Shown here: positions 31,178 through 42,211 of the stretch, piece after piece
Layout of the letters: every line of letters starts with the position of its first letter
Numbering within the stretch: position 1 is the first letter of the stretch
From: Bacillus sp. ISL-45
GTDB taxonomy: Bacteria; Bacillota; Bacilli; Bacillales; Cytobacillaceae
Assembly: GCF_018613195.1 (NCBI RefSeq)
Contig: NZ_JAGGQQ010000004.1
Coordinates: forward strand, 273,375 to 337,374
Reading direction: 5' to 3'
DNA length: 64,000 nt
Program-made: the position numbers and the translations under genes
The notes under the pieces: generated by a model
Databases searched by the model: none
What the model saw: the letters and a program-made list of their open reading frames with translations, nothing else
What the model was told of the DNA's origin: nothing

Positions 31178-32261
31178 TTGTGACTGCCTCCTTTTTTTCT
31201 GCTTCTACTAACTCGATGAATTGATTGAATAATCCGTTCGCATCCTCCGGTCCTGGTGAAGCTTCAGGGTGATATTGGACAGTGAATGCTGCGGCATTTC
31301 TATGGGCCAGACCCTCAACCGTTCCATCATTTAATGCTATATGTGTAACCTCAAGCTCTGTCCCTGTGACAGAATCTTCAGTAACTGTATATCCATGATT
31401 TTGCGAGGTCAGTGCTACTTTCCCAGTCCGTAAATCCTTCACAGGATGATTGGACCCCCGATGACCGAATTTCATTTTTTCCGTATTTGCACCGCAGGCA
31501 AGCGCAAACAACTGGTGGCCAAGACATATCCCAAATAGCGGTACCTTGCCTAGCAGACCCTTAATCATTTCGATTGCCTCCGGAACATCCTTTGGATCCC
31601 CAGGTCCATTTGAAAGCATGATGCCATCCGGACTCAAGCTGAGAATTTCTTCGGCAGTTGTATTGTAAGGTACTACGATTACATCACAGTTTCGGTCATT
31701 CAGTTCCCGTAGGATTCCGTGCTTTAAGCCGAAGTCAACCAGCACGACTCTATGGCCGCGTCCTGGGCTTGGATAAGGTGTTTTTGTTGAAACTTGCTTG
31801 ACCTGGTCGTTCGGCAGGATTCTGCCTTTTAATGCCGCAATGACTTCATCCGGATTTTCTTCCATCCCGCAGATTGATCCTTTTAATGTTCCATGCTGAC
31901 GAATGATTTTTGTCAGCTTCCTTGTATCGATTCCGGCTATGCCAGGTATGTTTTTCATTTTTAGATAAGCGTCCAAACACAGTTCAGAGCGCCAGTTGGA
32001 AGGAAATTCAGCATTCTCCTTCACGACAAGACCTTGGACAGCTGGGTTGATTGATTCGAAATCATCCCGATTGATTCCATAATTACCGATTAGCGGGTAT
32101 GTCAGCGTCACAATTTGTCCGCAGTATGATGGATCGGACAGGATTTCCTGATAGCCGGTCATACCTGTATTGAAAACAACCTCACCCATCGTCTCCGTTT
32201 CACTGCCAAAGCCTTCACCAACAAATACCGTGCCATCTTCCAAGATCAATTGCTTTTTCAT
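31164..32261 (-). CDS. pyrAA: Carbamoyl-phosphate synthase small (glutaminase) subunit
   Basis: Class I glutamine amidotransferase supplying ammonia to PyrAB. In 365 residues the N-terminal domain shows [20 protein letters not shown] near 26-45. The glutaminase domain has SNGPGDP near 219, the catalytic Cys in FGICLGHQ near 245 and the His-Glu pair in [12 protein letters not shown] near 330. Start overlaps pyrC stop by 4 bases. Confidence 0.97.
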   Translation of the reverse strand: MKKQLILEDGTVFVGEGFGSETETMGEVVFNTGMTGYQEILSDPSYCGQIVTLTYPLIGNYGINRDDFESINPAVQGLVVKENAEFPSNWRSELCLDAYLKMKNIPGIAGIDTRKLTKIIRQHGTLKGSICGMEENPDEVIAALKGRILPNDQVKQVSTKTPYPSPGRGHRVVLVDFGLKHGILRELNDRNCDVIVVPYNTTAEEILSLSPDGIMLSNGPGDPKDVPEAIEMIKGLLGKVPLFGICLGHQLFALACGANTEKMKFGHRGSNHPVKDLRTGKVALTSQNHGYTVTEDSVTGTELEVTHIALNDGTVEGLAHRNAAAFTVQYHPEASPGPEDANGLFNQFIELVEAEKKEAVTNAKA

Positions 32262-33541
32262 ACCCTCACAACTCCCTTTTCCCAGACAATTTTTCCTTCA
32301 GCAATCGTCAGTACTGGCCATCCCTTGCACTTCCAGCCTGCGAATGGTGTATTTATGCCTTTGGATAAAAATTCTTCTGGATTGATTTCTTTTTCTTCAT
32401 CAAGATCAATCAATACAACATCTGCTGGTGCACCAGCCTTCAGTTCTCCATAAGGCAGTCCGAATGTATTTGAAGGTTTGACAGTCAAAAACTCTATCAA
32501 CTGCTTTAAGCTAATAATGTTTGTTTTGACCATATGTGTATATAAGAGTGGGAATGCAGTCTCAAGGCCGACAATCCCAAATGGCGCCATTTCAATTCCC
32601 TCTGCTTTTTCCTCACTTGTATGCGGTGCATGGTCAGTCGCGATAAAATCGATTGTCCCGTCAAGCAGTCCTGCAACCAATGCCTCGTGGTCTGCCTGGC
32701 TTCTTAGCGGTGGATTCATTTTATAGTTGGCATCATTTCCGGTTATATCATCTTCATTCAAAAGCAAATGGTGCGGCGTTACCTCTGCTGTTACCTTTAT
32801 GCCATATCGCTTCGCGTCCCGGACTGCTCTGACTGATTCTTTCGTGCTGATGTGGCAAACATGGTAATGGCATCCTGCCTCTTCCGCGAGCAGAATGTCT
32901 CTTGCTATATGTACAGATTCACATACTGACGGGATTCCGTTGATTCCCAGCTCAGCGGCTTTCCTGCCCTCATGGAGAGAACCCTTATTGATCAAAGTAT
33001 TGTCTTCGCAATGTGCGACTATTGCCATATCAAGCTTTGCAGCTCTTCTCATTGCTTCAAGCATCATTCCTGCTGACTGGACACCAACGCCATCATCCGT
33101 TAATGCGAATGCACCTGCTTCTTTTAAACCTTCAAAATCGGTCAGTTCCTGGCCAAGCTCGCGCACAGTAATGGACGCATATGGCAAGACTCTTACGGAA
33201 GCTGTTTCCTGGATTCTCTTCTGAAGCCACTCCATCTGCTCTTTTGAATCGGGCACCGGCCTGGTGTTCGGCATTGCAGCAACAGTGGTAAATCCACCTT
33301 TTGCAGCAGCCAGTGTACCCGTAGCAATCGTTTCTTTTTTCTCCCCTCCCGGTTCGCGCAGATGCACATGCAGGTCTACAAATCCTGGTGCAACCAGCTT
33401 TCCTTTAGCATCAATAATTTGCTCAGCATCCGTAGAGATTCCAGATCCGATTGCAGCAATTTTTCCGTCCTCTATCAAAATATCTGTTAACTCAGTTCCT
33501 GTTTCAGTAAGCAATCTGCCATTTTTGATCAACATTGTCAT
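32258..33541 (-). CDS. pyrC: Dihydroorotase
   Basis: Zinc amidohydrolase closing carbamoyl aspartate to dihydroorotate. The 427-residue length fits the class I (long) type found with Bacillus PyrB. Metal ligands are visible in [16 protein letters not shown] near 56-71, AHCED near 179, YHVCHIST near 230 and the catalytic ATDHAPHT near 303. The start ATG lies 38 bases inside pyrB, with GGGGGA 8 bases before it; a second ATG two codons later is possible. Confidence 0.96.
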   Translation of the reverse strand: MTMLIKNGRLLTETGTELTDILIEDGKIAAIGSGISTDAEQIIDAKGKLVAPGFVDLHVHLREPGGEKKETIATGTLAAAKGGFTTVAAMPNTRPVPDSKEQMEWLQKRIQETASVRVLPYASITVRELGQELTDFEGLKEAGAFALTDDGVGVQSAGMMLEAMRRAAKLDMAIVAHCEDNTLINKGSLHEGRKAAELGINGIPSVCESVHIARDILLAEEAGCHYHVCHISTKESVRAVRDAKRYGIKVTAEVTPHHLLLNEDDITGNDANYKMNPPLRSQADHEALVAGLLDGTIDFIATDHAPHTSEEKAEGIEMAPFGIVGLETAFPLLYTHMVKTNIISLKQLIEFLTVKPSNTFGLPYGELKAGAPADVVLIDLDEEKEINPEEFLSKGINTPFAGWKCKGWPVLTIAEGKIVWEKGVVRV

Positions 33542-34448
33542 TTTTCATTCCCCCATTCCTATTCTCAAGTGCTCTCTTTAACACTGCCATTCTGATGTAC
33601 ACGCCATTTTCCATTTGCTTAAAAATCCGTGACTTTGGACTTTCAACCAATTCATCTGCGATTTCGACGCCCCTATTGATTGGTGCCGGATGGAGGATGA
33701 TGCTTCCCTTTTTCATAAGCCTTTCTCTCTCAATCGTTAAACCATAGTTTCGGTGGTACTCATTCTTATCAAACAGAAGTTTGCCATCATGCCGTTCATG
33801 CTGGACACGAAGGAGCATCACCACATCTGCCCACTTAATGGCCTCTTCTACTGACATATAGCAGCTGCCTGCGGGAAGGTAGTTTTGATCCACCCAATCT
33901 TCAGGACCCGAAAAGATAACTTTTGCTCCAAGTCTGACTAGTGCGTCTGCATTTGATCTCGCTACACGGCTATGGAGAATATCACCGATGATTGTAACTG
34001 TAAGGTCCTTAAAACTGCCGAACTCTTGCTGGATGGTCATTAGGTCTAGCAATGACTGTGTAGGATGATGCCCTTTTCCGTCACCGGCATTGATGATCGG
34101 AATCGATATCCCATTTTCGAGTTCAGAAAAATAATTATCTGCACTATGCCTGATTACAAGTACGTCGGTGCCAATCGCTTCTAGAGTTTTAACGGTGTCA
34201 TACAAAGTTTCGCCTTTTAGTACACTGGATGTCTGGACCTCAAACGGAATCACCTCGAGTCCAAGCTTGCGTTCAGCCATTTCAAAGCTGGACTTTGTCC
34301 TTGTGCTTGGCTCGTAGAATAAATTGCTGATGTACAGTTTTTCTTTTGGCTGCCATGTCTTCCCGCTGGCAAATTCACCCGCAGACAGAATAATTTCCTG
34401 TATTTCTTGTTCACTAAGCTGTGATGTCGTCAGTAAATCCCCTTTCAC
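33504..34448 (-). CDS. pyrB: Aspartate carbamoyltransferase catalytic subunit
   Basis: Condenses carbamoyl phosphate with aspartate. GTG at 34448 is chosen: AAGGGGGG lies 6-7 bases upstream, and extending the frame to 34502 would run through the attenuator hairpin. This gives 314 residues. Signatures are [13 protein letters not shown] near 40-52, [11 protein letters not shown] near 127-137, HSRVARSN near 160 and [11 protein letters not shown] near 258. No regulatory subunit (pyrI) is present, as in Bacillus; control is by PyrR attenuation immediately upstream. Confidence 0.95.
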   Translation of the reverse strand: MKGDLLTTSQLSEQEIQEIILSAGEFASGKTWQPKEKLYISNLFYEPSTRTKSSFEMAERKLGLEVIPFEVQTSSVLKGETLYDTVKTLEAIGTDVLVIRHSADNYFSELENGISIPIINAGDGKGHHPTQSLLDLMTIQQEFGSFKDLTVTIIGDILHSRVARSNADALVRLGAKVIFSGPEDWVDQNYLPAGSCYMSVEEAIKWADVVMLLRVQHERHDGKLLFDKNEYHRNYGLTIERERLMKKGSIILHPAPINRGVEIADELVESPKSRIFKQMENGVYIRMAVLKRALENRNGGMKNDNVDQKWQIAY

Positions 34449-34476
34449 CGCTGATCCCCCCTTCTTTTTTTGCAAG

Positions 34477-34611
34477 AAAAAAACACCCTGTTTTCTGTTC
34501 AACAGGGTGCTTGACTATGAGCTTGCCGGCATAAACCCCGAATTTTCGGGTTTGCGTGCATCTTGAATAAGCCGGTTCGCTCATAACACCCTTCTAAGCC
34601 TCTCTGGACTT
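34477..34611 (-). promoter_or_regulatory. PyrR-dependent attenuator 3 (pyrP-pyrB)
   Basis: The transcript first shows a PyrR-binding loop, AGTCCAGAGAGGCT, at about 34589-34611. It then has a GAATTTTCGGG-type hairpin near 34535-34555. The terminator follows: CACCCTGTT and AACAGGGTG, 9-bp stem (34484-34509), with a run of seven T (34477-34483). When UMP-bound PyrR holds the anti-antiterminator the terminator forms; this logic is from B. subtilis. Confidence 0.92.
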
Positions 34612-34626
34612 CTTTAAAAGGTGGAA

Positions 34627-35946
34627 CTATGCTACATCGTTCTTTTCCTCAGTTTTTTTTTCAGTTTCCATATCAAACATATCTTCTTCTAGTTCCGGGC
34701 GTCCAGGCAGGACCAGGTTAAGGATGACACCAATCAGGGCCGCTAAAGCCATACCATGTATTTCGAAGTTTTCATTCAGCTTAATGAATGCTCCGCCAAT
34801 CCCGATTACGAGGATGACTGATGAGACGACCAGGTTTCTTGTGTTGCCAAAGTCTATTTTGCTGTCCACAAGCATTCTCAAACCTGATGAAGCGATGATC
34901 CCGAACAGCAGGATTGAGACGCCGCCCATAACCGGTGTTGGAATTGAGCTGATCAATGCCGTAATTTTGCCGATGAATCCGAATACTGTCGCAATGATAG
35001 CTGCGCCAAGCAGGACATATACGCTGTACACTCTAGTAATCGCAAGGACACCGATGTTTTCGCCGTAAGTCGTCTTTGGCGGTCCGCCGATCAAACCGGA
35101 AATCATCGTCGCCATACCATCACCCATAATGGAGCGGTGAAGACCTGGTTCTTTGATATAGTCTCTGCCGACAACCTTGCTCAGTACTAGCTGGTGGCCG
35201 ATATGCTCTGACAAAGTGACGATTGCAACTGGAACCATCAGCATGACGATCTCCCAGCTGATACTTACATTGTAATGAACGAATGGGAAGATAAAGTCTG
35301 GCATCTCGAAAAAGTCCGCTTCTTTAACTCCGCTGAAATCCACAATTCCTATTGCCATGGAGTATAAATACCCCACTATGATTCCGGCAAGAATTGGGAC
35401 CATGCTGAGCATTCCCTTTCCGTAAATTGAGAAGACGATTGTTGCTGCAAGAGTTACTAAAGCTGCAGAGAAATGAATCAAGCTGTACTCCGTAGTGCCA
35501 GGGACATTCATTGCCATGCTGACTGCTGTTCCTGCCAGTGAGAGTCCAATGACAATGATGACTGGGCCCACGACGACCGGTGGCAGCAGACGCATGATCC
35601 AGCGGTAGCCTGCCTTCTTGATGATCAGGGCTACGATTCCGTATACCAGACCTGCAAGGAATGTTCCAATCATCGCTGCACCAGGTCCTCCGCCTGCTTT
35701 GGCTGCGATGACCGGAGCGATGAACGCGAAGGATGATCCAAGGTAAGCCGGAACCTGGAATTTAGTGATAATCAGGAAAGCGATCGTTCCAAGGCCGCTT
35801 GAAATCAAGGCGATGGCCGGACTTAAGCCGACAAGGTAAGGTACAAGAATTGTCGCGCCAAACATGGCGAATAAGTGCTGAAGGCTAAGTGTGAACCATT
35901 GGAATGGTGATGGTACATCTTTAATGTCTAAGATTGGTTTATTCAT
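34627..35946 (-). CDS. pyrP: Uracil permease
   Basis: Nucleobase:cation symporter of the NCS2 family importing uracil. The 439 residues form some 12-14 membrane segments starting near residue 17 (WFTLSLQHLFAMFGATILVPYL). Family features include QVPAYLGSSFAFIAPV near 63-78, SEHIGHQLVLSKVVGRD near 245 and PKTTYGENIGVLAITRVYS near 285-303. An acidic and lysine tail ends it. It lies between attenuators 2 and 3, so its expression follows the UMP pool. Confidence 0.96.
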   Translation of the reverse strand: MNKPILDIKDVPSPFQWFTLSLQHLFAMFGATILVPYLVGLSPAIALISSGLGTIAFLIITKFQVPAYLGSSFAFIAPVIAAKAGGGPGAAMIGTFLAGLVYGIVALIIKKAGYRWIMRLLPPVVVGPVIIVIGLSLAGTAVSMAMNVPGTTEYSLIHFSAALVTLAATIVFSIYGKGMLSMVPILAGIIVGYLYSMAIGIVDFSGVKEADFFEMPDFIFPFVHYNVSISWEIVMLMVPVAIVTLSEHIGHQLVLSKVVGRDYIKEPGLHRSIMGDGMATMISGLIGGPPKTTYGENIGVLAITRVYSVYVLLGAAIIATVFGFIGKITALISSIPTPVMGGVSILLFGIIASSGLRMLVDSKIDFGNTRNLVVSSVILVIGIGGAFIKLNENFEIHGMALAALIGVILNLVLPGRPELEEDMFDMETEKKTEEKNDVA

Positions 35947-35970
35947 TTTTTTATCTCCTCTCTTTTGTAC

Positions 35971-36073
35971 AAAAAAACCCTCTTTGCCAGTAGATACAAA
36001 GAGGGTATGGGTCTAAAAAAACCCGCACAAAGCCATCAGCAATGCGTTCCCCCTTTTCAGCCTCTCTGGACTG
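35971..36073 (-). promoter_or_regulatory. PyrR-dependent attenuator 2 (pyrR-pyrP)
   Basis: A PyrR-binding loop AGTCCAGAGAGGCTGAAAAGG occupies 36052-36073 (minus strand). Downstream, ACCCTCTTTG and CAAAGAGGGT form a 10-bp stem (35977-36006) followed by six T. The pyrP start is 25 bases further on. This matches the second attenuator of the B. subtilis operon. Confidence 0.92.
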
Positions 36074-36091
36074 CATTTAAAAGGGCATTAT

Positions 36092-36640
<549 letters not shown>

Positions 36641-36676
36641 TCACTCCTTCTCTTTCTATGGTTTGAAAACGGACAA

Positions 36677-36792
36677 GTAAAAAACCCTCTTGCCTGTTTC
36701 GGCAAGAGGGTAAACGTGTGGTGTTAGCATGCAGCAGAGCATACATCATATGCCTATTGCAAATCCGTTTCCTTCTCAGCCTCACGGGACTG
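36677..36792 (-). promoter_or_regulatory. PyrR-dependent attenuator 1 (leader of pyrR)
   Basis: The leader carries the PyrR loop AGTCCCGTGAGGCTGAGAAGG (36771-36792) near its 5' end. The terminator ACCCTCTTGCC / GGCAAGAGGGT has an 11-bp stem (36684-36711) followed by a T run (36678-36683). The loop differs from the other two by CCGTGAG in place of CAGAGAG, still within the PyrR consensus. Confidence 0.92.
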
Positions 36793-36820
36793 TCTTTAAA
36801 GGACTTATTAAACTATAGTC

Positions 36821-36849
36821 ATCTTAAAATAGATGTTGAACTTTGTCAA
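36821..36849 (-). promoter_or_regulatory. Sigma-A promoter of the pyr operon
   Basis: TTGACA (36844-36849), a 17-base spacer and TAAGAT (36821-36826) on the minus strand. The -35 is a perfect consensus and contains the TGA stop codon of rluD (36846-36848). Transcription would begin near 36814, about 20 bases before the first PyrR loop. Confidence 0.85.
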
Positions 36850-37757
36850 CGATTTTCTCTTAAATCATTTAAGAGGTTTACGAAATACTCAGGGAGCTGA
36901 GCTTCAAACTCCAGATACTCCCCTGTCCTTGGGTGGTCAAATCCAAGCAGGCCAGCATGCAAAGCCTGTCCGCCAATATCAAGCGTCTTTTTCGGTCCGT
37001 ATTTAGGGTCTCCGGCCAGCGGATAACCGATGTATTTCATATGGACACGAATCTGGTGCGTCCTGCCTGTTTCAAGCTGGCATTCCACATAAGTAAAGTC
37101 CTTGAAGCGTTCGAGAACATTAAAATGTGTGACCGCATTTTTGCCATTATCGACAACTGTCATGCTCTGGCGGTCCCTTTGATCGCGCCCAAGCGGAGCG
37201 TCAATTGTACCATGATCATGCTGGATAGTTCCATGTACGAGCGCCTTGTATTTGCGAGTAACAGATTTGGCCACCAGCTGGTTCACCAGGCTTTCGTGTG
37301 CCATATCATTTTTTGCCACCATCAAAAGTCCGGAGGTATCCTTATCAATCCGGTGGACGATTCCCGGTCGGAGCACGCCATTGATACCAGATAAATCCTT
37401 ACAGTGCGCCATGAGCCCATTTACAAGAGTTCCAGTCATATGTCCAGGCGCTGGATGGACGACCATTCCTTTGGGCTTGTTCACAACAAGGACATCTGCA
37501 TCCTCATAATAAATCTCAAGGTCCATTTCCTCTGCGATTACATCCAACGCTTCAGGCTCCGGGATGTTGATTTCCAGCTGATCATTCAAGCTGCATTTAT
37601 AATTTGTTTTGATTTGAGCTCCATTGACAAGAACGTTCCCGTCCTTGATCCATTGCTGTACCTGGCTCCTCGACCATTCCGGATCAAGTGTAGATACCAC
37701 TTTATCTATTCTGTCACCAGCCTGTTCCTCACTGATGATGTGTTCCATTTTCTCCAT
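36846..37757 (-). CDS. rluD: 23S rRNA pseudouridine synthase, RluD family (YlyB)
   Basis: RluA/RluD-type enzyme converting uridine to pseudouridine in 23S rRNA; exact target positions in Bacillus are inferred from family. The 303 residues contain an N-terminal S4 domain ([23 protein letters not shown]) and a catalytic domain. [17 protein letters not shown] near 135-151 holds the active-site Asp, and [20 protein letters not shown] near 230 is the second signature. Start could be the first ATG or one three codons on; the first is kept. It overlaps lspA by 29 bases. Confidence 0.95.
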   Translation of the reverse strand: MEKMEHIISEEQAGDRIDKVVSTLDPEWSRSQVQQWIKDGNVLVNGAQIKTNYKCSLNDQLEINIPEPEALDVIAEEMDLEIYYEDADVLVVNKPKGMVVHPAPGHMTGTLVNGLMAHCKDLSGINGVLRPGIVHRIDKDTSGLLMVAKNDMAHESLVNQLVAKSVTRKYKALVHGTIQHDHGTIDAPLGRDQRDRQSMTVVDNGKNAVTHFNVLERFKDFTYVECQLETGRTHQIRVHMKYIGYPLAGDPKYGPKKTLDIGGQALHAGLLGFDHPRTGEYLEFEAQLPEYFVNLLNDLRENR

Positions 37758-38220
37758 AAGCTTTTCTTTTCGCCTCTCTCTCTTCCCTGATCATGTCAAT
37801 CATCAACAATCCTACACCGATCACCAGTGCAGAATCAGCAATATTGAAGATAGGGAAATCGTATCCCAAAATATAGGTGTTGATGAAATCAACAACTTCC
37901 TTTCGGTATACCCTGTCGATAAAGTTCCCAATTGCCCCGCCCAGCATAAAACCAAGCGAAACACCCAGCAGAAGTTTGCCTTTAGCTGCTTTTTGAATAT
38001 AGACGACAAGGCCAATCACCACAATGATGGTAATGACATAAAAGAACCACATTTGCCCCTGCAGGATTCCCCATGCAGCACCACGGTTGCGGTGTGAAGT
38101 GATGTACAAGAAATTCTCTATGACCTTTATGCTTTCCCCAAGCTCCATGTTTTTGACAATAAACCATTTAGAAACCTGGTCAAGCAAGATAATAAACAGT
38201 GCAATTATGTAATAAAACAC
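37729..38220 (-). CDS. lspA: Lipoprotein signal peptidase (signal peptidase II)
   Basis: Aspartyl membrane protease cutting the signal peptide from diacylated prolipoproteins. GTG at 38220 is preferred because GGAGGT lies 6 bases before it and the family begins at the first helix; an ATG seven codons upstream lacks a ribosome site. The 163 residues form four membrane helices. Conserved blocks are DQVSKWF near 14, NRGAAWGI near 44, [10 protein letters not shown] near 94-103 and PIFNIADS near 121-128, the last two carrying the catalytic Asp pair. Confidence 0.95.
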   Translation of the reverse strand: MFYYIIALFIILLDQVSKWFIVKNMELGESIKVIENFLYITSHRNRGAAWGILQGQMWFFYVITIIVVIGLVVYIQKAAKGKLLLGVSLGFMLGGAIGNFIDRVYRKEVVDFINTYILGYDFPIFNIADSALVIGVGLLMIDMIREEREAKRKAYGENGTHHQ

Positions 38221-38277
38221 AAAGGTAACCTCCACATTCACAGCAATTCATTACCTTTGCATTTTAGCACATATTAA

Positions 38278-38325
38278 GAAAAGCGCAAGCGCCTGGTCAC
38301 CCCCGACAAGCGCTGGAGCTGGACA
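38278..38325. repeat. 48-base short repeat element
   Basis: Starts GAAAAGCGCAAGCGCCTGG and ends GCGCTGGAGCTGGACA. The start matches the units at 20988 and 49102 and the end matches 49552-49569 (GCGCTGGAGCTAGACA), so it is a compact member of the same family as the 120-base repeats. It lies about 58 bases before lspA. Confidence 0.75.
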
Positions 38326-38491
38326 GTTCTCAAATTGTTGAATATGCTTTTTTTTAAAAAACGACAGATTTTATAAGTTTTAGTTATGTTCCTGACTTTT
38401 AAAAAGTGGTAAATCAGCTTTTAACCGAGAAATTTAAATTTAAACTGGTGATTTTGGCTAGTATTTTTACAGTGATTGTACTGGTCTATTG

Positions 38492-38563
38492 TTTTATTGG
38501 CGATTTTAACTTTTTATTGGCGATTTCCGATTTATATTGGCGAAAATTCATTTTTATTGGCGA
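38492..38563. repeat. Four-copy TTTTATTGGCGA array, about 20-base period
   Basis: Four copies of TTTTATTGGCGA (third copy with an extra TA variant, TTTATATTGGCGA) at 38492, 38512, 38531 and 38552. The 8-9 bases between them differ. Periodicity is close to two DNA helical turns. Function unknown. Confidence 0.85.
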
Positions 38564-38670
38564 CTTGGAAATTTTTTAAAGATTTTTCCAGTGCGGACAA
38601 CTAATTTGTTAATCCACTCTTCTCATTCCGAAAATTCAATCACATTTTACTGCCATATCAAGAATGAATC

Positions 38671-38958
38671 TCACGAATAGATCGGCTTACGGTAGTATTG
38701 TTCAATTTGATCTAACTCCACAGCTGATTTAGCTGTTGGAATGGTCTGCAAAACTTCGTATGGCAGGTATTCTCCAGATATTTCGCATTTCCCATATTCG
38801 CCATTTTCCATTTTTTCCAGCGCTGCTTCGATATCGTGAAGTTCATCATTTATATAATGCAAAATCCTTTCGTCTTTCTGGCCGTCATTCAGGTACGCTA
38901 ACAATTCTGTTCTCGTTTCGCGGAGCTCTTTGTAAATGTAATCGAGATTACCTTCCAT
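38671..38958 (-). CDS. ylyA: DksA/TraR-like protein YlyA with a degenerate zinc finger
   Basis: B. subtilis YlyA binds RNA polymerase and stimulates forespore (sigma-G) promoters. ATG at 38958 has GGGGG 8 bases before it; the frame is open 16 codons upstream without a site. The 95 residues have an N-terminal helical hairpin (LDYIYKELRETRTELLAYL and IEAALEKMENGEYGKC). The region where DksA has four zinc Cys reads KCEISGEYLPYEVLQTIPTA then KSAVEL, so only the first Cys remains. Its place between ileS and lspA matches B. subtilis. Confidence 0.9.
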   Translation of the reverse strand: MEGNLDYIYKELRETRTELLAYLNDGQKDERILHYINDELHDIEAALEKMENGEYGKCEISGEYLPYEVLQTIPTAKSAVELDQIEQYYRKPIYS

Positions 38959-39067
38959 GTATCTGCCCCCGTTCCTGTTTACAGCTATTATTTCCACAGG
39001 CGTCATGCTGACTCAACTTAACTTTTTACATGTACTGCAGGATTTCCCAAGCAGGAAGATATTTGGC

Positions 39068-39097
39068 AAAAAAAAACTCCGGATAAATATCCGGAGT
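39068..39097 (-). terminator. Terminator of ileS
   Basis: ACTCCGGAT and ATCCGGAGT, 9-bp perfect stem with a 4-base loop, followed on minus by nine or more T. It lies 11 bases past the ileS stop. Confidence 0.96.
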
Positions 39098-39108
39098 CCA
39101 CAAATCAA

Positions 39109-41868
39109 TTAGTAATTTTCTTTTACAACCGTTGCACATCGTTCACATAGTGTTGGATGTTCTTCGACTTTGCCGACATCTGGTGTGACAACCCAGCATC
39201 TTTCGCAAGTTTCACCTTCAGCCTTTGTAACCACAATCGCTGCATTTTCTAGCTTGATCGCATTGTCAGGCGCCTGATCGTAGCTTCCGGCTACCTCGAA
39301 TCCTGAAACAATGAACAGCTGGCTTAAGTTTTCAGAGATTGAATCCAGAAGCTCTCTTGTGCTGTCGTTTACGTATAAAGAAACCTTTGCTGTCAGCGAT
39401 TTGCCGATCACTTTTGAGTTCCTTGCTTCTTCAAGTGCCTTTAGAACATTGTCACGAAGCTTCATAAATGCATTCCATTTTTTTTCAAGAGCTTCCGCAT
39501 CTGCGATTTCCTTTGCTTCCGGCATATCTGTCAGCTGGACGCTGTCTGCCTTCGCTGTTGGGATGAATCCCCATACCTCATCTGCTGTGTGGGAAAGAAT
39601 CGGTGCAGTAAGCTTAACCAATGCAATCAGACTCTCGTGCAATACCGTCTGGATTGCACGGCGCTCAGCGTTGCCTGAAGCTTCAATGTAAAGAACATCC
39701 TTGGCAAAATCAAGGTAGAATGCACTCAAATCAAGCGTACAGAAGTTGTTGACCGCATGGTAGACGCCTGCAAATTCATAATTGTCATATGCATTGCGCA
39801 CATACTTGATCAATTTGTTCAACTTCACGAGCATGAACTGATCAACCTCGCGCAGCTGCTCGAATGGCACAGCATCTGTTTCAGGGTTGAAATCCGAAAG
39901 GTTGCCAAGCAAGAATCTGAATGTATTACGGATTTTACGGTACACTTCAGCAACCTGCTTCAGGATCGCGTCAGAAACACGGACGTCGGATTGATAATCG
40001 ACGGATGCAACCCAGAGACGCAGGATATCGGCACCCAACTGGTTCATAACCTTCGCAGGAACGACTACATTACCAATAGATTTACTCATCTTGCGGCCTT
40101 CACCATCAAGTGCGAAACCGTGGCTTAGGACACCCTTGTAAGGTGCTTTTCCTGTTACGGCAACTGCTGTTGATAATGATGAGTTGAACCAGCCTCGGTA
40201 TTGATCAGATCCTTCCAAATAAAGATCCGCCGGGCGCTGGAGATCATCACGCTCTACAAGAACTGCCTGATGGGATGAACCTGAATCGAACCAAACATCC
40301 ATGATGTCCGTTTCTTTTGTAAATTGGCCATTAGGGCTGCCAGGGTGGCTGAATCCCTCAGGGAGCAATTCCTTCGCTTCTTTTTCAAACCAGATATTAG
40401 AACCATGCTTACGGAACAGGTTTGAAACATGTTCGATCGTTTCATCCGTGATGATTTCCTGGCCGTTTTCTGCATAGAATACCGGAATTGGTACGCCCCA
40501 TGCACGCTGACGGGAAATACACCAGTCACCGCGGTCACGGACCATATTGAATAATCTTGTCTCGCCCCATGCCGGAACCCATTTTGTTTCTTCTACAGCT
40601 TTTAGCAATTCACCACGGAAGTCTTTGATAGACGCAAACCACTGTGCCGTAGCACGGAAGATAACAGGTTTTTTCGTTCTCCAGTCATGCGGGTATGAGT
40701 GTGTGATAAAGCTTAGCTTCAGCAAAGCACCAGCTTCTTCAAGTTTTTCTGTGATTGGCTTGTTTGCCTGATCATAGAATAGACCTTCAAAGCCTTCTGC
40801 TTCAGCTGTCATTACACCCTTATCATCTACAGGGCATAAAACTTCAAGGCCGTACTTCTGGCCAACATGGAAGTCATCCTCCCCGTGTCCAGGTGCAGTG
40901 TGGACACATCCAGTACCGGCATCGGTTGTAACGTGCTCGCCTAGCATGACAAGTGAATCTCGGCCGTATAATGGATGCTGTGCAAGAACGCCTTCAAGCT
41001 CTTTTCCAGCAACCTTCTTAACTGTTGCAGCATCTTCCCAACCAATTTCATTCGTTACTGCTTCAAGAAGATCTTCAGCTACAAGGAATTTCCTGCCGTC
41101 AGCTTTTACCACAACGTATGTCAAATCAGGATGTACGGAAATTCCAAGGTTAGCAGGGATCGTCCATGGGGTTGTTGTCCAGATGATGATTTCGACATCC
41201 TGGTCCAGTACGCCTTTGCCGTCTTTTACCGGGAAGCCAACATAGATGGATGCAGAACGCTTATCCTGGTATTCAATCTCGGCTTCTGCAAGTGCAGATT
41301 CACTTGACGGTGACCAGTAGACAGGCTTTTTGCCTTTGTAGATGTAACCTTTTTTTGCCATTTCTCCGAATACTTTAATTTGCTGTGCTTCATATTCAGG
41401 CTTCAAAGTGATATAAGGGTTTTCCCAGTCGCCTCTCACTCCCAGACGTTTGAACTGTTCACGCTGATTTTCAATCTGCTGGTAAGCATATTCTTCACAC
41501 AGCTTCCTGAACTCGGCAACCGTCATTTCCTTGCGTTTTACGCCCTTATTCGTCAGTGCCTGCTCGATTGGCAAGCCGTGAGTATCCCAGCCTGGTACAT
41601 AAGGCGAGCTGAAACCGCTCATTGATTTATAGCGGACGATAAAATCCTTGAGGATCTTATTTAGTGCGTGCCCCATATGGATATCTCCATTGGCATAGGG
41701 AGGTCCATCATGCAGGATAAACAGCGGACGCCCTTCGGTGTGTTTTTGAACCTTTTCATAGATATTCATTTCTTCCCATTTTGCCTGGATTTCTGGTTCC
41801 CTGTTCGGAAGGTTTCCGCGCATTGGAAACTCGGTCTTCGGCATGAGTAAAGTATCTTTGTACTCCAT
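39109..41868 (-). CDS. ileS: Isoleucyl-tRNA synthetase
   Basis: Charges tRNA-Ile and edits valine. The 919 residues are the bacterial (type A-like) form. HIGH motif is [14 protein letters not shown] near 57-70, the editing domain includes [13 protein letters not shown] near 230, KMSKS is [10 protein letters not shown] near 594, and a C-terminal zinc site has [10 protein letters not shown] and LCERCATVV. Expression is governed by the T-box leader directly upstream, which senses uncharged tRNA-Ile. The gene is monocistronic with its own promoter and terminator. Confidence 0.98.
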   Translation of the reverse strand: MEYKDTLLMPKTEFPMRGNLPNREPEIQAKWEEMNIYEKVQKHTEGRPLFILHDGPPYANGDIHMGHALNKILKDFIVRYKSMSGFSSPYVPGWDTHGLPIEQALTNKGVKRKEMTVAEFRKLCEEYAYQQIENQREQFKRLGVRGDWENPYITLKPEYEAQQIKVFGEMAKKGYIYKGKKPVYWSPSSESALAEAEIEYQDKRSASIYVGFPVKDGKGVLDQDVEIIIWTTTPWTIPANLGISVHPDLTYVVVKADGRKFLVAEDLLEAVTNEIGWEDAATVKKVAGKELEGVLAQHPLYGRDSLVMLGEHVTTDAGTGCVHTAPGHGEDDFHVGQKYGLEVLCPVDDKGVMTAEAEGFEGLFYDQANKPITEKLEEAGALLKLSFITHSYPHDWRTKKPVIFRATAQWFASIKDFRGELLKAVEETKWVPAWGETRLFNMVRDRGDWCISRQRAWGVPIPVFYAENGQEIITDETIEHVSNLFRKHGSNIWFEKEAKELLPEGFSHPGSPNGQFTKETDIMDVWFDSGSSHQAVLVERDDLQRPADLYLEGSDQYRGWFNSSLSTAVAVTGKAPYKGVLSHGFALDGEGRKMSKSIGNVVVPAKVMNQLGADILRLWVASVDYQSDVRVSDAILKQVAEVYRKIRNTFRFLLGNLSDFNPETDAVPFEQLREVDQFMLVKLNKLIKYVRNAYDNYEFAGVYHAVNNFCTLDLSAFYLDFAKDVLYIEASGNAERRAIQTVLHESLIALVKLTAPILSHTADEVWGFIPTAKADSVQLTDMPEAKEIADAEALEKKWNAFMKLRDNVLKALEEARNSKVIGKSLTAKVSLYVNDSTRELLDSISENLSQLFIVSGFEVAGSYDQAPDNAIKLENAAIVVTKAEGETCERCWVVTPDVGKVEEHPTLCERCATVVKENY

Positions 41869-41928
41869 TAATTGTTCCTCCTATTTTTCCGTTGCAATCA
41901 TGAAAGAAAACGATTTTTGGAAAATAAA

Positions 41929-42205
41929 AAAAACCCCTCATCCCTGAAAAGGGACGAGAAGGTTTTATTCCCGCGGTACCACCCTAAATAGACAAGTATT
42001 CATCATACTGTCCTCTTAGCATTCTTAACGCGAATGTCACGCCTGTGCTTACTGGTCCTAATAGGATGTTCAGCTCGGAACTATCGGGTGATTTTCTGGC
42101 TATCCGCTTGCAATGGGCTCCCACCTTCCCCATTTCGCTGAAAAGCAAGCAACTGGAACGCCATACTGTCCCTGTCATCGTTTCTGTCATGTAATTGCAC
42201 TTTGT
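41929..42205 (-). promoter_or_regulatory. T-box riboswitch leader of ileS
   Basis: The T-box itself, GGGTGGTACCGCGG, lies at about 41971-41985; its UGGU bulge would pair with an ACCA tRNA end. Terminator arms AACCTTCTCGTCCC and GGGATGAGGGGTTT follow, with a long T run near 41930. Stem I is recognisable: GGGACAGTA on the 5' side, a distal GGTGGGAGCCC loop, and on the 3' side GAAAATCACCC, where ATC (42090-42092) is placed exactly as the specifier codon and encodes Ile. Confidence 0.95.
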
Positions 42206-42211
42206 TATGAA

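Larger units (their letters stand above)
38221..38670. other. 450-base gene-free gap between ylyA and lspA
   Basis: Contains the short repeat 38278-38325, an AT-rich stretch and the ATTGGCGA array (38492-38563). I find no convincing reading frame and no clear promoter or terminator. lspA transcription probably starts here. Confidence 0.7.

Noticed and set aside
34449-34502. Longer N-terminus for PyrB
   Set aside because: Would be encoded by the attenuator terminator stem; the GTG at 34448 has a strong ribosome site and fits family length.
38492-38563. Possible CRISPR array
   Set aside because: Units are only 12 bases and gaps 8-9 bases, far shorter than any CRISPR repeat or spacer; no cas genes.
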